Part shown: positions 61,738 to 64,000 of the stretch, in pieces
Layout of the letters: every line of letters starts with the position of its first letter
Numbering within the stretch: position 1 is the first letter of the stretch
Origin: Pseudomonas fluorescens
Lineage (GTDB): Bacteria > Pseudomonadota > Gammaproteobacteria > Pseudomonadales > Pseudomonadaceae
DNA: 64,000 nucleotides
Assembly: GCF_002022275.1 (NCBI RefSeq)
Contig: NZ_MSDF01000014.1
Location: forward strand, 336,099 to 400,098
Direction: 5' to 3'
Position numbers and translations under genes: made by a program
Notes under the pieces: model-generated
What the model was told of the DNA's origin: nothing
The model's database searches: none
Seen by the model: the letters and a program-made list of their open reading frames with translations, nothing else

Positions 61738-64000
61738 GGCACACCGCCGATGCAGTTTCATAGAACTTGTCATTATCAGGCGTGCTCCCAGGGGCAATGC
61801 GCAACAGGCAGGAGGAAGAATCCGGCAGCGCAACCCGCAGGCTTTGCGACTCATTGACGTCGTTCAGAAAGATCATGCCGTCGCCCACCACACTGGTCAG
61901 GAAGCGATCACCTTTGCCGAATACCGCGGCGCCCTGGGGCAAAGGCCGGCCTTGCTGATCACGGGCGGTGAGCAGCACACGGCGCACTTTCACCACCTCG
62001 AAATCCACAGCATTAAAAGACCCACGGCCCGCGGCGAGCACCTGGGTGCCGTTCTTCAGGTCGACGCGCTTGGGCAATGATTGGGTCTGCACTTCGACCC
62101 GGCTGTTGGAGTACGCCGGCAAGCCTGCGATCACCGCTTGCCCACTGAAGTCGGTCCACACCGGCCCCTGCGGGGTCTCGATTTTTGCAGAACCGATGTC
62201 GCCCACCTTGATCACGCCAAAGGTGTCCTGCACGGCATAGGGCGAGAAGGTCAGCCCGCCCTTGTGGGCCACCACGCCGCCCTGCAATTGCCCGGTGTAG
62301 CTGGCGCCCGACGGGTCGCGGCTGACGCCCAGGCCAACGCGGGTGTAACGCGGCAGGATATCCACTTGCCCTCGAACCGATTGTTCTCGGGCCCTGAGGT
62401 CGCGTTCCACGCCCACCTCGTAGTTCACATACTCATTGACCCTGTCGCTGAGCGCCGTACCGGCGGTGAACTGGTTTCCACGGCGGCTGGTGTAGCTGTT
62501 CACACGACGGTCACCGCCCAGCGGAACGCTGACTTGCAACCGTACCGACACGTTATCGCCTGGTGACGTGTCGCGTCGATTGCTGTTTAAACCTGCGTCA
62601 CGACGAGTACCGCCCACCTGCGAATCGGCGATCAATGCGACGTCGGCATAGCGCATGGAGGTGTTCCAGGAGGCAAACACGTGTTCGGACGTTTGCCGGT
62701 CAAATTGTGCACTGCGGGTATAACCCACGGAAAACACGCCCAGCGTGGGATCGGCCCAGCTCATGCCCGCCGTGTATTGATTTTTGAAGCGGGAACCCAA
62801 CTCATCGGCCGTGGACGACCCGCCCGCTTCAAGCACTTCGCGATAACCCCGGGTCTGGGTGGTTGCACTCAGGTTGACGTCGATATTGCTGAACAACGGG
62901 CTACTGACCGACACGCTGCTGCGCGAGCCGGACACTGCATTTTTGCTGTCCCGGGACAGGTTTTGACGGACGCCCAGAGAAACCCGCTGAAAAAACACGC
63001 TGCTCAACGTACCGCCTGCCGACCAATAATCATCGGTGCTTAACAAGCCAAAGCCCGCGGACGAATCACGCCCCAACCCCCAGGTGCCGCTCCCCATGGC
63101 GACCACCGGTGAAGGCCCCTCTTCAGCGGTACTTCTACGCAGCTTGCCCAGCGAAAAGTAATACCCGGGCGCAGTCGGTACAGCCCCACCGAAAGACGCT
63201 GCGGGCACCACAAAACTGCGCCTGCCACCGCGCACGTCGATCACGCTGACTTCAAGGTCGCTGGTGCCATTGAGCAAGGGCAGCCCTGTCAGGCGGAAGG
63301 GGCCTTCAGGCACCAGGGTGGTATGGATCAATACACCAGACTGACGCACTTCAATTCGCGACTGGCTCTGGGCCAGGCCCTCGACCACCGCATTGTTGGC
63401 GCCTGCCGGGCCGCGTGATTGACCATCCGGGGAAAATTGCAGGCCGGACAGCTGAATGCCGCCAAACAACGGGTTATTACTGGAGAGCTGGCCCACCTGG
63501 AAAGTCGACTGCAGTACGGCGATATCCCGCTGGGCAAAGGCGTACAGGTGTTCGGTACGCGCCTTGCCGTTGTCGGACACGTAGAACTGGCGACTGCGAA
63601 CAATCCAGTCCTCAAGGTTAAAGCCCGCCTCGGTGTACGCCGACACAAACCGGCTGGGCCCACTGCGCGAGCGGCTGTCGAACCCCAGCACGTCGTAGTT
63701 GAACAACGCCGCCGCCCCGCCCCGGGAAAAATGCCCGGCGCCCCACTCCGGCCCGCGCAAGGACTGGGTCGGCACGACCAGCGCCACTTCATCCGTGCCG
63801 GGGCGCAGCCTGACCATGGTCGTCGGGAACGCCCCGAGAAAATCATGGCAGGCCTGATCTGGCGCAGTGCCTTCGAGCAAGATCGCGTTCGGTTTCACCA
63901 GCCCGGCTTTCTGGAGCAACCCAGGGGTGAAACACAGCCGGCCCTGTTGATCGAACCGGGCATCCACCAGCCCGAGCGGGTTGCCATTGACCCGCAACCC
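61727..64000 (-). CDS. Fimbrial outer-membrane usher, partial
   Basis: The C-terminal 757 or so residues of a chaperone-usher family usher; the N-terminus, including the signal peptide and chaperone-binding domain, lies beyond the right edge. The visible part starts in the N-terminal domain (GLRVNGNPLGLVDARF), then the 24-strand barrel with YTEAGFNLEDWIVRSRQFYVSD, VRQSGVLIHTTLVPEGPFRLTGLPLLNGTSDLEVSVIDVRGG (usher plug-like segment) and the C-terminal domains with GSFNAVDFEVVKVRRVLLTARDQQGRPLPQGAAVF. It assembles pili in the outer membrane. The subtype (CupA/B/C/E or other) cannot be fixed. Confidence 0.85.
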   Translation of the reverse strand, partial: GLRVNGNPLGLVDARFDQQGRLCFTPGLLQKAGLVKPNAILLEGTAPDQACHDFLGAFPTTMVRLRPGTDEVALVVPTQSLRGPEWGAGHFSRGGAAALFNYDVLGFDSRSRSGPSRFVSAYTEAGFNLEDWIVRSRQFYVSDNGKARTEHLYAFAQRDIAVLQSTFQVGQLSSNNPLFGGIQLSGLQFSPDGQSRGPAGANNAVVEGLAQSQSRIEVRQSGVLIHTTLVPEGPFRLTGLPLLNGTSDLEVSVIDVRGGRRSFVVPAASFGGAVPTAPGYYFSLGKLRRSTAEEGPSPVVAMGSGTWGLGRDSSAGFGLLSTDDYWSAGGTLSSVFFQRVSLGVRQNLSRDSKNAVSGSRSSVSVSSPLFSNIDVNLSATTQTRGYREVLEAGGSSTADELGSRFKNQYTAGMSWADPTLGVFSVGYTRSAQFDRQTSEHVFASWNTSMRYADVALIADSQVGGTRRDAGLNSNRRDTSPGDNVSVRLQVSVPLGGDRRVNSYTSRRGNQFTAGTALSDRVNEYVNYEVGVERDLRAREQSVRGQVDILPRYTRVGLGVSRDPSGASYTGQLQGGVVAHKGGLTFSPYAVQDTFGVIKVGDIGSAKIETPQGPVWTDFSGQAVIAGLPAYSNSRVEVQTQSLPKRVDLKNGTQVLAAGRGSFNAVDFEVVKVRRVLLTARDQQGRPLPQGAAVFGKGDRFLTSVVGDGMIFLNDVNESQSLRVALPDSSSCLLRIAPGSTPDNDKFYETASAVCHAR

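Overview
The window is a chromosomal segment of a Pseudomonas, most likely of the P. fluorescens group. The support is: (i) gene orders that match known Pseudomonas loci (spuI-spuABCDEFGH; lsfA-ssuEADCBF; ygfB-pepP-ubiH-ubiI and zapA-6S RNA-ygfA; ubiD-acyltransferase-rho-trxA); (ii) many REP/REPIN palindromes of the fluorescens type (GTGGGAGC..GGCTTGC cores) between genes; (iii) GC-rich codon use. The species is inferred, not proven.

Layout. 0-0.8 kb: HD-domain hydrolase. 0.9-11.7 kb: polyamine uptake and catabolism, with transporter genes spuD-H, the gamma-glutamylation route spuB/C/A, and the divergent glutamine-synthetase-like spuI. 11.7-12.6 kb: palindromic repeat element and a TetR regulator. 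12.6-18.3 kb: sulfonate-sulfur assimilation (ssuEADCBF) and the 1-Cys peroxiredoxin lsfA, both expected to respond to sulfate limitation. 18.5-20.9 kb: OprD-type porin and a decayed tauA-like pseudogene. 20.9-25.6 kb: argA, argE, a CYTH-CHAD triphosphatase and an Lrp/AsnC regulator. 25.7-31.8 kb: an ACT-like small protein, an orphan GspE/PilB-type ATPase, an SPFH/NfeD membrane pair, two small secreted or outer-membrane proteins and a DegT-family aminotransferase. 31.9-36.3 kb: gcvT-gcvH and a two-gene iron(III) ABC importer without its ATPase. 36.5-43.7 kb: ubiquinone hydroxylases, pepP, ygfB and, divergently, zapA, 6S RNA and ygfA, then an EVE protein and a FliL-like protein. 44.2-53.3 kb: quinone oxidoreductase, glpT, a ChaC-like cyclotransferase, a TonB-dependent receptor, a small outer-membrane protein, a flavin/2Fe-2S reductase and ubiD. 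53.3-57.3 kb: acyltransferase, rho, trxA. 57.4-61.2 kb: a FadR-type regulator divergent from a polar-amino-acid ABC importer with a sigma-54-type promoter. 61.2-64 kb: a chaperone-usher fimbrial locus cut by the window edge.

Most genes are ordinary housekeeping or nutrient-scavenging genes. I found no phage, insertion sequence, CRISPR array, tRNA or rRNA. No clearly new multi-gene system is visible. The less ordinary items are the tauA remnant, the orphan secretion-type ATPase, a hairpin that covers a ribosome-binding site, REP elements that supply coding sequence, and several strong operator-like palindromes.
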